Numbered from the stretch's first letter, positions 9,236-19,231 are shown. The stretch is 52,995 bases of DNA from Colwellia sp. (GCA_029938115.1 JAPYOP010000031.1:1-52995); one strand, 5' to 3'. Notes: generated by a model from the sequence alone, not told the origin. A program made the numbers and translations.

Positions 9236-9276
9236 AAAAGCAGATGGCCTACTTTAATGTAAAACCATCTGCTTTT
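9236..9276 (-). terminator. Intercistronic hairpin between dctP and dctQ
   Basis: A perfect 12-bp stem, AAAAGCAGATGG (9236-9247) with CCATCTGCTTTT (9265-9276), lies in the 93-bp gap after the binding-protein gene. It can work as a partial terminator or an mRNA 3'-end stabiliser. That would give more binding protein than permease, a common arrangement in binding-protein-dependent transport operons. Confidence 0.7.
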
Positions 9277-9304
9277 GCTAGGTAAACGAGTCGTTTAACA
9301 CTAA

Positions 9305-10378
9305 TTATTTTTTGTCACTCGTTTCCAAATAAGCACGATCAGATAAATTTGTCCATGCCCGAACTTTTGTTTGATAATCACTTAACGATTTTAAAATTTC
9401 AGCTGTCATCGGATCTTTTGCAGCAAATTCTTTTAATAAAGAGGCGTTAGTTGCTTTTATTGCATTCATTACTGGCTCAGGAAAAGAGCGTATTTTAACA
9501 TTAGGATAATCTTGCGCTAAGGTAGCTAAGTTTTGACCACTTTCATGATAAGACTGCGCATACATATCATAAGCTGCTGTTTTCATTGCTACTGTTAGGA
9601 TTTTTTGTAAATCTTTTGGCAGTTTATTATAAGCTTTTTCATTTACCATAAACTGTAATTCAGCGCCCGGCTCGTGCCAGCCGGTGTAGTAATATTGCGC
9701 TATTTTATGAAAGCCCATACGCAAATCTAATGAAGGGCCAACCCATTCTAGGGCATCAATGGTATTGCGCTCTAACGCTGTATAAAGTTCACCTGAAGGG
9801 ATATTCGTTGGTTTTGCACCAAGCCTTGCTAATACTTCACCAGCAAAGCCAGGAATACGCATTTTCAATCCTTTTAGATCGTCAACACTGTTAATTTCTT
9901 TTTTAAACCAACCCCCCATTTGGTTGCCGGTATTACCTCCAGGAAAAGATAAAATGCCATATTGACCATATACCTTCGCCATTAATTCCATACCTCCACC
10001 ATAATAGAACCAAGCATATTGCTCAGGTGCCGTCATACCAAAAGGAACAGTGGTGAAAAATAATGTATTAAAGTTTTTACCTTTCCAGTAATAAGAGGCT
10101 GAATGCCCCATTTGATAACGACCCGTTTTAACGAAATCAAAAATACCCAAAGGTGATTTATGCTTATTAGAAGAATCGATTCGAATAATAAAACGGCCAT
10201 CAGACATTTCTTTAACCATTTTTGCCATGTTCTTTGTTGCTTCACCAAAAATAGGGAAATTAGGCCCCCACGTTTCAGCTAATTTCCAACGATAAACTTT
10301 GCCATCAGCAGCATTAGCTAATCCTGAAAGGCCTAACGACAACATTAGAGCTAGCGCTATTACGATTGATTTTTTCAT
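9305..10378 (-). CDS. dctP: TRAP transporter substrate-binding protein, TakP-like (2-oxoacid candidate)
   Basis: A periplasmic DctP-family solute receptor with a Sec signal peptide ending near 'ANA'. The long motif region ('SFPGGNTGNQMGGWFKKEI', then 'LKGLKMRIPGFAGEVLARLGA', 'IDALEWVGPSLDLRMGFHKIA' and 'YYTGWHEPGAELQF') matches the TakP branch, whose studied member binds 2-oxoacids such as pyruvate with sodium. The ligand here is inferred. I choose the ATG at 10378, preceded by AGGA at 5-nt spacing, rather than the ATG four codons upstream. First gene of the dctPQM operon. Confidence 0.9.
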   Translation of the reverse strand: MKKSIVIALALMLSLGLSGLANAADGKVYRWKLAETWGPNFPIFGEATKNMAKMVKEMSDGRFIIRIDSSNKHKSPLGIFDFVKTGRYQMGHSASYYWKGKNFNTLFFTTVPFGMTAPEQYAWFYYGGGMELMAKVYGQYGILSFPGGNTGNQMGGWFKKEINSVDDLKGLKMRIPGFAGEVLARLGAKPTNIPSGELYTALERNTIDALEWVGPSLDLRMGFHKIAQYYYTGWHEPGAELQFMVNEKAYNKLPKDLQKILTVAMKTAAYDMYAQSYHESGQNLATLAQDYPNVKIRSFPEPVMNAIKATNASLLKEFAAKDPMTAEILKSLSDYQTKVRAWTNLSDRAYLETSDKK

Positions 10379-10476
10379 TCCATTCCTCATGTTAACTATT
10401 GTTCTTATTAACTTTATTTTAAATACTATTTAATAGCAACCAAGACAATTAAAGTAAATTATACTTTAGTAGCAAT

Positions 10477-11352
10477 TTATAAATATTCTATAAATATACC
10501 GATAAACACCACCATGCCCACCCAATGATTATGTAAAAATGCTTGGAAGCACTTGTCACGTTCTCGATTAGTAATTAGCATTTGTTGATAAGCAAATAAA
10601 CCCGCAGCAATCACCAAGCTTAATTGAAAAGGCCAGCCGAAGGCTAATATATCACCAACAGTAAACAGCAACCCCAACACGAGTAACTGCATGAAGCTGA
10701 TAATTCGCTTATCGTGCTCACCAAATAAAATAGCGGTGGATTTCACCCCTATTTGTAAATCATCCTCTCTATCAACCATCGCGTACATAGTATCGTAAGC
10801 GATAGTCCATAATACATTTGCTAAAAACAATAACCAAGCAAAAGCAGGGATTTCGCCTTGCGCTTCGGAAAATGCCATGATCATTCCCCAGCTAAAAGCC
10901 GCGCCAAGAACCACTTGCGGTAACTGAGTATAACGCTTCATAAATGGATATGATGCCGCCAATAATAGCGCCACAACAGACAGGTAAATAGTAGGCCAAC
11001 TTAACGTTAGTACTAGCCCTAAAGCAATACCAATGAGAACCCCAAATAAATTGATAGCGGCTTCTTTTGATATCATTCCCGAAACTAACGGTCTGTTTTT
11101 AGTTCGCTCAACTTCACCGTCTACTTTCATATCAGCAATATCATTAATCACACAACCAGCACTTCGCATAACGAACACACCAAGACTAAAAACGACTAAT
11201 AAATGCAAGTTAGGCCAACCATCACTAGCAATCCATAAGGCCCAATAAGTAGGCCACAATAATAGATAAGTGCCAATAGGTTTGTCCATGCGAGTAATTA
11301 ATTTAACCGCTAACCATTTTTGTTTTAAGGTACTCATTAAGCTATTTGGCAT
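10477..11352 (-). CDS. ubiA: 4-hydroxybenzoate octaprenyltransferase
   Basis: UbiA attaches the polyprenyl tail to 4-hydroxybenzoate, the membrane step of ubiquinone synthesis after UbiC. The two Asp-rich metal/diphosphate sites are visible: 'NDIADMKVD' and '[13 protein letters not shown]'. The flanks '[20 protein letters not shown]' and '[10 protein letters not shown]' are diagnostic. Multiple membrane helices span the 291 residues, close to the E. coli length. The start at 11352 overlaps the ubiC stop by 11 bp; an ATG five codons later (11337) is also possible. Confidence 0.96.
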   Translation of the reverse strand: MPNSLMSTLKQKWLAVKLITRMDKPIGTYLLLWPTYWALWIASDGWPNLHLLVVFSLGVFVMRSAGCVINDIADMKVDGEVERTKNRPLVSGMISKEAAINLFGVLIGIALGLVLTLSWPTIYLSVVALLLAASYPFMKRYTQLPQVVLGAAFSWGMIMAFSEAQGEIPAFAWLLFLANVLWTIAYDTMYAMVDREDDLQIGVKSTAILFGEHDKRIISFMQLLVLGLLFTVGDILAFGWPFQLSLVIAAGLFAYQQMLITNRERDKCFQAFLHNHWVGMVVFIGIFIEYL

Positions 11353-11938
11353 TTACACACTCTGAGTCAACATTCGATTGATAAGCAAAGGCTGCTGGTA
11401 AAAATACTTCTGCCACCATAAGTGGTTTATTTTCTAATATAAAAATAGAGCGTCGGCCCCAAAGGTTTTCCTGAGGTAAAGCGGATAAATGCAGCTTTTT
11501 CGCTAACTTTACTACAGAGCTATTGGCATCAAACTTTGCCACTTCAATAGTTTGTCGCTCAAGGGAAGGGTTGTTAAAAAGTACTTGCCCCAAAGATTGG
11601 GTGCCTAAATTGGCCAACGCGTGCTCTGCACCGGTTAAGCTAGACAGAGGCAATAAACTTCGGGCAAAAACCTGCGGTTTGTCGTCACAAAAAAGTAACA
11701 CTTCTCGCACTAAAACTTGCTCACCTTTAGGAATAAGCGCTACTGCTTCGCTTTCTTGACAAGACTCAATGCTTTGGCCAAGCAATTCTACTCTAAACTG
11801 CTGACAATGAGATTTCAAACGAGTGGTAAGTGAGTTAGGGTCAAGCAGCCAATTCTGTAGATTTTCAGGCAGGGAGCAACATTGAGCATCGCGCCAAAGG
11901 CCTGATAAGGTAACGGGAAATAATGATTGAAAATTCAT
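11342..11938 (-). CDS. ubiC: Chorismate lyase
   Basis: UbiC cleaves chorismate to 4-hydroxybenzoate and pyruvate, the first committed step of ubiquinone synthesis, in the cytosol. Family landmarks are '[21 protein letters not shown]' (substrate-binding Arg residues), '[11 protein letters not shown]' and '[22 protein letters not shown]' with the catalytic-site Glu near the end. At 198 residues it is slightly longer than the E. coli enzyme. It is upstream of and overlaps ubiA, the usual ubiCA order. Confidence 0.93.
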   Translation of the reverse strand: MNFQSLFPVTLSGLWRDAQCCSLPENLQNWLLDPNSLTTRLKSHCQQFRVELLGQSIESCQESEAVALIPKGEQVLVREVLLFCDDKPQVFARSLLPLSSLTGAEHALANLGTQSLGQVLFNNPSLERQTIEVAKFDANSSVVKLAKKLHLSALPQENLWGRRSIFILENKPLMVAEVFLPAAFAYQSNVDSECVNAK

Positions 11939-12127
11939 AAACTACAAGCCAAGTAAAAACCGAGGTGATGATAGCATTGTTTTTATAGGAACTCATTTTA
12001 CCAAACAAGTAAAATAACAAAAAAATCAAAATTATTGGAGCATAAATCTCATTTCAGGTTTATGATAACTTGTGTACGTTATTAATTTAACGGTAAATGG
12101 AATCTGAAAAACTCACATGGGCTCATT

Positions 12128-12505
12128 ATGTTTAAATATTTATTAATTTTATCTTGTTTGGTAATGCCACTAACTAGTAACTCAGCTGATTATGCCTATT
12201 ATGGCTTTGAGCCTGACATCGTTACCAATTATGTCGCGGTAAAGAAAAAGATGGGCTATGTTCGCTTAACGGTTGAACTGATGGTGCCAAGCGATAACAT
12301 TGAAATTGTAGAGCATCATTCACCGCTATTACGAGATGCTATTATTGATATTATCGGCAAACAACCTGAAGAAAAAATCAAGTCAATTAAAGGTCGTTCT
12401 GAAATTCAATTGAAATGTGAAGAAAAAGTAAAAGCACTACTTATTAAAGAAACAGGTAAGCCACTCATTAAAAAGTTATTGTTTACTCAATGGTTAGATA
12501 ACTAA
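12128..12505 (+). CDS. FliL-like secreted protein
   Basis: A 125-residue protein with a cleavable-looking signal peptide (about residues 1-20, ending 'SNSA') and a FliL-type domain: 'YVRLTVELMV', 'VEHHSPLLRDAIIDIIGKQ', 'IKGRSEIQLKCEEKV' and 'ETGKPLIKKLLFTQWL'. Genuine FliL has an N-terminal membrane anchor and sits in flagellar operons. Neither holds here, so this is probably an orphan paralogue of unknown role. FliL-like genes next to ubiC occur in other Alteromonadales. It is divergent from ubiC-ubiA. Confidence 0.78.
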   Translation: MFKYLLILSCLVMPLTSNSADYAYYGFEPDIVTNYVAVKKKMGYVRLTVELMVPSDNIEIVEHHSPLLRDAIIDIIGKQPEEKIKSIKGRSEIQLKCEEKVKALLIKETGKPLIKKLLFTQWLDN

Positions 12506-12542
12506 TAATTGAAAAACAATATTAAATAAGCGTTCATCGTTT

Positions 12543-12589
12543 GTAGGTCGTCACGAACGAAGTGAGGCACGACAAAGAAGTGAGGCAAA
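12543..12589. repeat. GTAGGTYG intergenic element, short copy
   Basis: This begins GTAGGTCGTCACGAAC and contains GTCGT/ACGAC inverted arms and a repeated GAAGTGAGGCA unit (two copies 7 nt apart). It lies between the convergent FliL-like and glpG genes and may act as a bidirectional terminator. It shares the GTAGGTCGTCA...GTGAGGC start with the copy at 34220. No matching CTAC end is seen, so it may be truncated. Confidence 0.5.
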
Positions 12590-13480
12590 TTACGAATTTT
12601 TAGAAGATTTCACACTATACACGGCTAATAAACAGCCTGAAATCAAGCCCAGTAAATGCGCAGTATTTGCAACGTTTACTGGTAATAAATCAACAAAACC
12701 TAACAACAACCAAAACAATAAAAATCCGACAATCGGTTTAGATAAAGACAATCCTTTTTCAGGTGCTAAATAACCATACCACCACACAAAACCAACCAAA
12801 GCATAAACTACACCTGACAGGCCGCCAAAATTCGCCCCTGAAACAAAAAACTGCCCCAAATTTGAAAAAATGGCTGAAATTAACAGCAGGTTAATCAACA
12901 TACCTTTGCCTAAAGCTTTCTCAATACTGCCACCTAATTGCCACCACCACATCGTATTAAACACAATATGCAACCATGAGAAGTGGAAAAAAGCAGGACC
13001 AAGCAGCCGCCAAGGCTCAGCAATAAAAGCATCAACAGATAAGCGTGGATAAAACTGTAATTGATGATATACCGACTGCGCCCATCCTAGGTTGCTTATC
13101 AGAAACACTAACCAACAAAATGCAAAAACAATTAAAGTAACGGTTCCTGCATGAGCAAGAAAGTTGTCTTTAAAGTTAGCAACTAGGGTTGAATCATTGC
13201 TACTCAGCGTAACCGTTTCGCCATGTTGCCATGCCGCTTGTTGATATTTTTGATCAAAAGGCTTTTTAATGAAACTTTCAAATTCAAGTTTGGCTTGAGC
13301 CATTTTTTCTGGTTGGCAATAAACTATGTGGATTTGTTTCGCTTCTCTTATTTCCTCAGTATTTTGTGCGGAAATAACTTTAGCTTCAATGTCTAAGGTT
13401 AATAAATAATTAGCAAAAAGTAGCGCTATATTGTGTTGTTCAAGCTGCACTAAGGGTTGCAAATTTTCATGTTCAGACAT
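12590..13480 (-). CDS. glpG: Rhomboid family intramembrane serine protease GlpG
   Basis: GlpG cuts transmembrane substrates within the membrane. The cytosolic N-terminal domain (about 1-95) precedes six or so membrane segments. The catalytic Ser lies in 'GGLSGVVYAL' and the catalytic His in 'NTAHLLGLISG'. The oxyanion-site segment 'HFSWLHIVFNTMWWWQLG' and the rhomboid 'WR' (EPWRLLGPAFFH) are present. It follows glpE by 19 bp in the kbl-tdh-glpE-glpG series, so the glpE-glpG pairing known from enterobacteria is kept, here without a glpR regulator. Confidence 0.94.
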   Translation of the reverse strand: MSEHENLQPLVQLEQHNIALLFANYLLTLDIEAKVISAQNTEEIREAKQIHIVYCQPEKMAQAKLEFESFIKKPFDQKYQQAAWQHGETVTLSSNDSTLVANFKDNFLAHAGTVTLIVFAFCWLVFLISNLGWAQSVYHQLQFYPRLSVDAFIAEPWRLLGPAFFHFSWLHIVFNTMWWWQLGGSIEKALGKGMLINLLLISAIFSNLGQFFVSGANFGGLSGVVYALVGFVWWYGYLAPEKGLSLSKPIVGFLLFWLLLGFVDLLPVNVANTAHLLGLISGCLLAVYSVKSSKNS

Positions 13481-13499
13481 TTATTTAACCTTATAGCCT

Positions 13500-13844
13500 T
13501 TAGCGAGATATTCTATCTGGGTGTAGTAATTGCCACTGAGTAAAACCACCATCTAGCGAGTATACTTGGGTAAAGTCTTGGCTAACCAAAAATTGCGCCG
13601 CTTGTTGGCTAGAGTTACCGTGATAACAACATACAACGACAGGCGCATCAGGGTCTGCTTCACGTAAAAAATCAGCCAAGCTGTCATTGGTCAAGTGAAG
13701 CGCATCAGTTATACGACCATTACCAAAAGAAGTAGCATCACGGATATCAACCACGACATGAGTTTTGTCATCAATGACTTGAGCTAACTCAGCAACTTGC
13801 ATATGAATAAAAGTTTGATCATTAGATACTTTACTATCTGACAT
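13500..13844 (-). CDS. glpE: Thiosulfate sulfurtransferase GlpE
   Basis: A single-domain rhodanese of 114 residues. It transfers sulfane sulfur from thiosulfate to cyanide or thiols in the cytosol. The active-site loop is 'CCYHGNSSQ', with the second Cys as nucleophile, as in E. coli GlpE. The CH2A-like 'VVVDIRDATSFGNGRI' and the C-terminal 'VYSLDGGFTQW' complete the fold. It follows tdh by 6 bp, which indicates co-transcription with kbl-tdh. Confidence 0.94.
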   Translation of the reverse strand: MSDSKVSNDQTFIHMQVAELAQVIDDKTHVVVDIRDATSFGNGRITDALHLTNDSLADFLREADPDAPVVVCCYHGNSSQQAAQFLVSQDFTQVYSLDGGFTQWQLLHPDRISR

Positions 13845-13850
13845 AAATGG

Positions 13851-14876
13851 CTACTCCCAATTTAAAATAACTTTACCTGATTGTCCTGAACGCATCACAT
13901 CAAACCCTTGTTGAAAATCATCAATATTATAATGATGGGTAATGATGGGTGATAAATCTAAACCAGACTGAATAAGACTAGCCATTTTATACCAGGTTTC
14001 AAACATTTCGCGACCGTAAATACCTTTAATAGTTAAGCCCTTGAAGATGATTTGACTCCAATCAATGGCCATATCTTTGCCCGGAATACCTAACATAGCG
14101 ATTTTACCGCCATTATTCATGCTATCTAACATGCTAGTAAACGCCATTGGCACGCCTGACATTTCCAAGCCAACATCAAAGCCTTCGGTCATGCCTAAGT
14201 CATTCATTACGTCAGTTAAGTTTTCTTTAGAAACATTAACTGCACGAGTTGCGCCCATTTTTCTAGCTAGTTCAAGGCGATATTCATTAATATCAGTGAT
14301 CACCACATGGCGAGCACCAACGTGCTTTGCCACTGCTGCAGCCATAATACCTATAGGACCTGCACCTGTAATTAAAACATCTTCACCAACTAAATCAAAT
14401 GATAATGCGGTATGTACTGCATTACCAAAAGGGTCAAAAACAGCCGCTAAATCATCAGAAATTTCATCGGGCAATTTAAAAGCATTATAAGCAGGAATAA
14501 CCAGATATTGTGCAAAAGCACCTGCACGGTTAACACCAACACCAACCGTATTACGACATAAATGTGTGCGACCACCTCGACAGTTTCGACAATGGCCACA
14601 GGTAATATGTCCTTCACCAGAAACACGATCGCCTAAAACAAAACCTTTTACTTCTTGACCAATACCAACGACTTCGCCTGCATATTCATGACCAACAACC
14701 ATAGGCACAGGAATAGTTTTTTGCGACCATTCATCCCAATTGTAAATATGAATATCGGTACCACAAATAGCAGTTTTTTTAATTTTTATTAATAAGTCGT
14801 TATGACCCATTTCTGGTTTGTCGGTCTCGGTTAACCAAATACCCGGTTCTGGTTTTAATTTTGATAATGATTTCAT
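13851..14876 (-). CDS. tdh: L-threonine 3-dehydrogenase
   Basis: Tdh oxidises L-threonine with NAD+ to 2-amino-3-ketobutyrate, which Kbl then cleaves. It is a zinc medium-chain dehydrogenase: catalytic-zinc ligands in '[15 protein letters not shown]' and '[10 protein letters not shown]', four structural-zinc Cys in '[15 protein letters not shown]', and the nucleotide-binding '[15 protein letters not shown]'. The ATG at 14876 (MKSLSKLK) matches the E. coli N-terminus. An ATG five codons upstream (14891) is also possible, and neither has a strong ribosome-binding site. Second gene of kbl-tdh. Confidence 0.97.
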   Translation of the reverse strand: MKSLSKLKPEPGIWLTETDKPEMGHNDLLIKIKKTAICGTDIHIYNWDEWSQKTIPVPMVVGHEYAGEVVGIGQEVKGFVLGDRVSGEGHITCGHCRNCRGGRTHLCRNTVGVGVNRAGAFAQYLVIPAYNAFKLPDEISDDLAAVFDPFGNAVHTALSFDLVGEDVLITGAGPIGIMAAAVAKHVGARHVVITDINEYRLELARKMGATRAVNVSKENLTDVMNDLGMTEGFDVGLEMSGVPMAFTSMLDSMNNGGKIAMLGIPGKDMAIDWSQIIFKGLTIKGIYGREMFETWYKMASLIQSGLDLSPIITHHYNIDDFQQGFDVMRSGQSGKVILNWE

Positions 14877-14929
14877 CTTTACTAATCTCATACTGTATTT
14901 TTCGTAACTATCAACTCGTGGCTCGTAAC

Positions 14930-16135
14930 TTATACAATACCCATCTCTTTGCCTATTTTAGTAAAGGCTGCAATAGCTTGTTCTAATTGCTCTTTAGTAT
15001 GGGCAGCTGAAATTTGTGTGCGAATGCGCGCTTGGCCTTTTGGCACAACAGGGAAAGAAAAACCAATAACATAAATACCTTCAGCTAGTAGTTTGTTGGC
15101 CATATCACTGGCAACTTTTGCATCGCCTAACATTACCGGCACAATAGCATGATCAGCACCACCACAAGTAAAGCCAGCAGCTTCCATATTATTGCGGAAG
15201 TAAACTGTATTTTCTTTTAACGTTTTACGTAACTCGCTTCCTTCAGCCAATAATTTTAATACCTGCAATGAAGCATTAACAATGGCTGGAGCAAGCGAGT
15301 TTGAGAATAAATAAGGACGAGAGCGTTGGCGTAACCACTCAATAACTTCTTTTTTAGCTGAAGTATAACCACCCGATGCGCCGCCCATAGCTTTACCCAA
15401 CGTACCGGTAAGAATATCAACACGACCCATCACATCACAATACTCATGACTGCCACGACCTTCTTCACCAACAAAGCCAACAGCATGAGAGTCATCAACC
15501 ATAACCATAGCGTTGTATTTATCAGCTAAATCACAAACACCTTTAAGGTTAGCAATAACACCGTCCATTGAAAAAACACCATCGGTGGCAATAAGCTTAA
15601 AGCGAGCTCCAGCAGCGTCTGCGTCAATGAGGCTTTGCTCTAATGCTGCCATATCGTTATTAGCATAACGATAGCGTTTAGCTTTACATAAACGAACACC
15701 ATCAATAATTGAGGCATGATTAAGGGCATCACTGATAATCGCGTCTTCAGGGCCTAACAATGTTTCAAACAAACCAGCATTGGCATCAAAGCAAGAAGAA
15801 TACAAAATGGTATCCTCCATACCTAAGAACTCACTGATCCCTTGCTCTAATTCTTTATGAATGTCTTGAGTACCACAAATAAAACGCACAGAAGCCATAC
15901 CAAAACCATGCTCATCTAAGCCAGTTTTCGCCGCAGCAATCAACTCTGGACGATTAGCCAAACCTAAGTAGTTATTGGCACAAAAATTAATAACTTGTTC
16001 ACCGGTATTTACCGCTATTTTTGCTTGCTGTGCCGTTGTAATAACACGCTCTGCTTTATATAAACCTTCGGCTTTAACTTGGGTAATTTGTTCTTGAATG
16101 TGGTTATAAAAACTTGCTGACTTACTGTTTGACAT
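14930..16135 (-). CDS. kbl: Glycine C-acetyltransferase (2-amino-3-ketobutyrate CoA ligase)
   Basis: Kbl is a PLP enzyme that converts 2-amino-3-ketobutyrate and CoA to glycine and acetyl-CoA. The PLP lysine lies in '[15 protein letters not shown]'. '[16 protein letters not shown]', '[14 protein letters not shown]' and '[21 protein letters not shown]' are typical of the alpha-oxoamine synthase family. Its 401 residues match the family. It is the first gene of the kbl-tdh-glpE-glpG run. No Shine-Dalgarno is visible at its ATG (the 8 bases before it are ACTCCTTT). Confidence 0.97.
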   Translation of the reverse strand: MSNSKSASFYNHIQEQITQVKAEGLYKAERVITTAQQAKIAVNTGEQVINFCANNYLGLANRPELIAAAKTGLDEHGFGMASVRFICGTQDIHKELEQGISEFLGMEDTILYSSCFDANAGLFETLLGPEDAIISDALNHASIIDGVRLCKAKRYRYANNDMAALEQSLIDADAAGARFKLIATDGVFSMDGVIANLKGVCDLADKYNAMVMVDDSHAVGFVGEEGRGSHEYCDVMGRVDILTGTLGKAMGGASGGYTSAKKEVIEWLRQRSRPYLFSNSLAPAIVNASLQVLKLLAEGSELRKTLKENTVYFRNNMEAAGFTCGGADHAIVPVMLGDAKVASDMANKLLAEGIYVIGFSFPVVPKGQARIRTQISAAHTKEQLEQAIAAFTKIGKEMGIV

Positions 16136-16292
16136 AAAGGAGTCTCAACATTAAAAGATTAATAAATAAAAACAGCTGGCATTGTACTCTTTTACTTCAA
16201 TTCATACAGTTAACTTCCGAATACTATTTCGTCAAAAAGTAACTTTGTGTAAAATAATTCTTACTAAGTACTGTATTCATGATTTTAATTCA

Positions 16293-17102
16293 TTACCTAA
16301 GGTTAAATTTAAGCCAAAGAGCAATATCATTTACTAGGTATCTTTGACGAGAAATTAATTGTTTACCGTAATAAGTTCCTTTGAAAATTTGTATTTTAGA
16401 TTGCTTAGCGCCATTCCAAGTAAACAGTTCTTGGGACGTTTCATAACTATCTTGGTGATGTGACGAAGTAATAAAGTAGCTAGGAATGTCGACAAGGTTC
16501 TTATAACGCTCTTTATCGCTATAAGTCATTTTAGGTGTAATCATCACCATAGAATCAAGCTGTATTTTTTCAGCTAAACTAACAACATAGGCGCCACTAC
16601 AGCCACTTGCTACAACAGCAATGCCTTTGCTTTTATCTGTTTTTTTAGTTAAAAATTGATGTATTGCTAATAAATCATCCGCCCAGTTAGCCGTTATTAA
16701 TGCCATTTCACCTTGATAACTGACAATATTCCTAGATTTAGTTTTAGCCTCTTCGCGAGAGTATTCTGGCGAAAGACTATCACCATAACCTCGAAGATCA
16801 ACTAACAAAGTATGCAAGCCTTGCTCGGCTATACTTTTAGCCATAGCATTATAAGCGCGTCTGTCGTTTTTACAGTCATGTAGAACAATCACCCCTCCCG
16901 AGCGTTTTCCACCTTGATAATAGTCTGCAAAAAGTAAAAAATCGTCATCTGCTCTAGCTTTTATTTGAACTAATTGTGGAGCACCTTCAGCTACTTTTGC
17001 TTGCTCATAAGCGAAGATATTAACAGAAAACAGTAGCGCAGCTAGCATAGGTATTAACAATCTAAATAAAAGTTTTGATGGTTGTTGGCTTTGTATATTC
17101 AT
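16293..17102 (-). CDS. Exported alpha/beta-hydrolase-fold protein with altered catalytic triad
   Basis: A 269-residue protein with an N-terminal signal peptide or anchor (about 11-31), then an alpha/beta hydrolase fold. The strand/oxyanion region is 'GGVIVLHDCKNDRRAY', followed by 'LLVDLRGYGDS'. The nucleophile elbow is GCSGA (Ser169), with Ala in place of the last Gly of GxSxG. An Asp (218) is available. The position where relatives have the catalytic His ('GxxHG') reads 'GTYYG', so His is replaced by Tyr245. It may be inactive or may bind rather than cleave. It is divergent from waaA. Confidence 0.72.
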   Translation of the reverse strand: MNIQSQQPSKLLFRLLIPMLAALLFSVNIFAYEQAKVAEGAPQLVQIKARADDDFLLFADYYQGGKRSGGVIVLHDCKNDRRAYNAMAKSIAEQGLHTLLVDLRGYGDSLSPEYSREEAKTKSRNIVSYQGEMALITANWADDLLAIHQFLTKKTDKSKGIAVVASGCSGAYVVSLAEKIQLDSMVMITPKMTYSDKERYKNLVDIPSYFITSSHHQDSYETSQELFTWNGAKQSKIQIFKGTYYGKQLISRQRYLVNDIALWLKFNLR

Positions 17103-17177
17103 ATTAATAGGTATTTAATCAAACTTAGGTATAATCTACCATAAACTCGCTATAGAACACTCACTATAGAAGCATTT

Positions 17178-18476
17178 ATGTTTGCGTTACTGATTTACCG
17201 AGCAATATTATTATTGTTGCTGCCAATGTTATTATTAGCTTTGTTATTTAGATCGATGAGCGACTCATCGTATCGTAAACGTTTAAGTGAACGTTTAGGT
17301 TTCTTTCCTAATACAACCTCAGTTAAAAAAAATAATAAAGAAGGTATTGTTGTTCATGCTGCGAGTGTTGGCGAAGTTATTGCTTTAACCCCTTTTGTGG
17401 AAAAACTATTACAGCAATATCCTCACTTACCCATTACCGTGACAACGTTCACGCCAACCGGCTCCGCGCAGGTAAAAAAACAATTTGCTAATCGTGTGCA
17501 ACATAGCTTTCTGCCATTAGATGTTTACCCTTGCACCCAATTATTTTTAGCGCGCACACAGCCAAAACTAATGATTTTTATGGAAACAGAGTTATGGCCA
17601 AATTTGATCAGTCAATGTGCAACTAAAAAAATCAAACTATTACTTATCAACGGTCGTTTATCTACTAACTCAATGAAAAGTTATAACAAGATCAGCTCGC
17701 TTATTAAGCCAACGTTGAATTATTTCGATAAAATATTATGCCAAAGCCAAGATAATTTAACTAACTTTCTTCAATTAGGTGCAAACACTAAGCAGTGTGT
17801 AATGTCAGGCAACCTTAAATTTGATATTAGCATTAACGCCAGCACGAGTGAGAAACAAGCAAAATTAGCTGAACTATTACCTAAGCACAGACAAATTTGG
17901 TTAGTTGCTAGCACTCATCAAGGCGATGAAGAAATAGCTCTTGCGGCTTTTAAAGCGGTCAAAAAATCCTTTCCTCAGCTGTTGTTGGTTATTGTACCAA
18001 GGCATCCTGAACGTTTTGGCTCTGTCGCAAAATTATGTACTAGCCTAGGATACTCACTTGCCAAGCGCAGTGAAAACACAGTCGTTACCATGCAAGATAT
18101 TTGGCTTCTTGATACGTTAGGAGAATTGATGGCAGCTTATGCCTTAGCTCATATAGTTACTATGGGCGGAAGTTTTAGCAATATTGGCGGACATAATCCA
18201 CTAGAGCCGGCATTATTTAAAAAACCTATTATTGTCGGTAATGATATGGGCAACTTTAAAGAAATATTGGCGCAATTAAAGTTAAACCAAGGCATAACTC
18301 AATTATCATCAACAAATAAAAATGATGATATACAACAGTTAGCTCTCGCGGTCGTCAATTTATTAGAAGATAACGAAGCGGCAACCTTGTTAGGCACTCA
18401 AGCACACCAAGTAGTACTCAGCAATCAAGGAGCAAGTGCTCGCACCCTGACACAAGTACAAGAGCTAATGACATGA
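17178..18476 (+). CDS. waaA: 3-deoxy-D-manno-octulosonic acid (Kdo) transferase
   Basis: WaaA (KdtA) adds Kdo from CMP-Kdo to lipid A precursor at the inner membrane. The protein has an N-terminal membrane anchor (about 1-26). The catalytic Glu lies in 'HAASVGEVIALTP'. 'MIFMETELWPNLI' and the CMP-binding C-terminal 'TMGGSFSNIGGHNPLEPALF' are diagnostic. At 432 residues the length is normal. The TGA stop overlaps the next start (ATGA), coupling it to the Kdo kinase gene, as expected for Kdo modification in marine gammaproteobacteria. Confidence 0.95.
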   Translation: MFALLIYRAILLLLLPMLLLALLFRSMSDSSYRKRLSERLGFFPNTTSVKKNNKEGIVVHAASVGEVIALTPFVEKLLQQYPHLPITVTTFTPTGSAQVKKQFANRVQHSFLPLDVYPCTQLFLARTQPKLMIFMETELWPNLISQCATKKIKLLLINGRLSTNSMKSYNKISSLIKPTLNYFDKILCQSQDNLTNFLQLGANTKQCVMSGNLKFDISINASTSEKQAKLAELLPKHRQIWLVASTHQGDEEIALAAFKAVKKSFPQLLLVIVPRHPERFGSVAKLCTSLGYSLAKRSENTVVTMQDIWLLDTLGELMAAYALAHIVTMGGSFSNIGGHNPLEPALFKKPIIVGNDMGNFKEILAQLKLNQGITQLSSTNKNDDIQQLALAVVNLLEDNEAATLLGTQAHQVVLSNQGASARTLTQVQELMT

Positions 18477-19231
18477 GCAAAAACATGCAATTAGAAAGCA
18501 TTCAACAGATCGGTATTTACTGCCTTTATGATTCTAATGAAGTTAGCTGCTTCACTCCTGAAATGCTTTCAGCACAATATTGGCAAGAAAAAAGAGCAGT
18601 GACTGGAACTGCTCAAGGACGTGGTACTACTTGGTTTGTGCAATATGATGACAAAGGCAGCACACAAGAAAAGCACTGGGTACTTCGTCATTACTATCGT
18701 GGCGGTTTAATTGGAAAAATAATTAATGATAGTTACTTTTTCACTTCACAAAAAAATACTCGAGCAGCACGCGAGTTTGCCTTATTAACGCACATGCAAA
18801 CATTAACATTGCCTGCGCCTAAGCCTATTGCTTATCGAGTAATTCGTCACGGTTTATTTTATCGAGCTGATTTACTCAGTAGTCGCATTGAAAATGCCCA
18901 AGATTTAGTGGCGATATTATCGAAACAAGATATATCAGATGAGTTATGGAGAAATATTGGCGTTACCATTAAACATTTTCACGACCATAATATTTATCAT
19001 CATGATCTTAATGCTCATAATATTTTGATTGATAACAACGAAAATGTTTTTTTGATTGATTTTGATAGAGGTGAAATAAGAACATCAAACCAAGCTAGTT
19101 GGCAACAAACTAATATGGCTAGGTTACAACGTTCATTTTTAAAAGAATTGAAACAACTACCTAATTTTCATTGGCAAACAAAAAATTGGCAGCTGTTGCT
19201 TAAAGGCTATACTAATTCCAACGCATTTTGA
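18473..19231 (+). CDS. kdkA: 3-deoxy-D-manno-octulosonic acid kinase
   Basis: KdkA phosphorylates Kdo of the lipopolysaccharide core at O-4. It is a small kinase-fold protein: 'HWVLRHYYRGGLIGKII' near the nucleotide site, catalytic loop 'YHHDLNAHNILI' and metal-binding 'VFLIDFDRGEIR'. At 252 residues it matches the family. It is coupled to waaA by an ATGA overlap. Kinase-capped Kdo goes with a single Kdo residue in organisms such as Vibrio and Haemophilus. Its 3' end overlaps the convergent TetR gene by 25 bp. Confidence 0.93.
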   Translation: MSKNMQLESIQQIGIYCLYDSNEVSCFTPEMLSAQYWQEKRAVTGTAQGRGTTWFVQYDDKGSTQEKHWVLRHYYRGGLIGKIINDSYFFTSQKNTRAAREFALLTHMQTLTLPAPKPIAYRVIRHGLFYRADLLSSRIENAQDLVAILSKQDISDELWRNIGVTIKHFHDHNIYHHDLNAHNILIDNNENVFLIDFDRGEIRTSNQASWQQTNMARLQRSFLKELKQLPNFHWQTKNWQLLLKGYTNSNAF

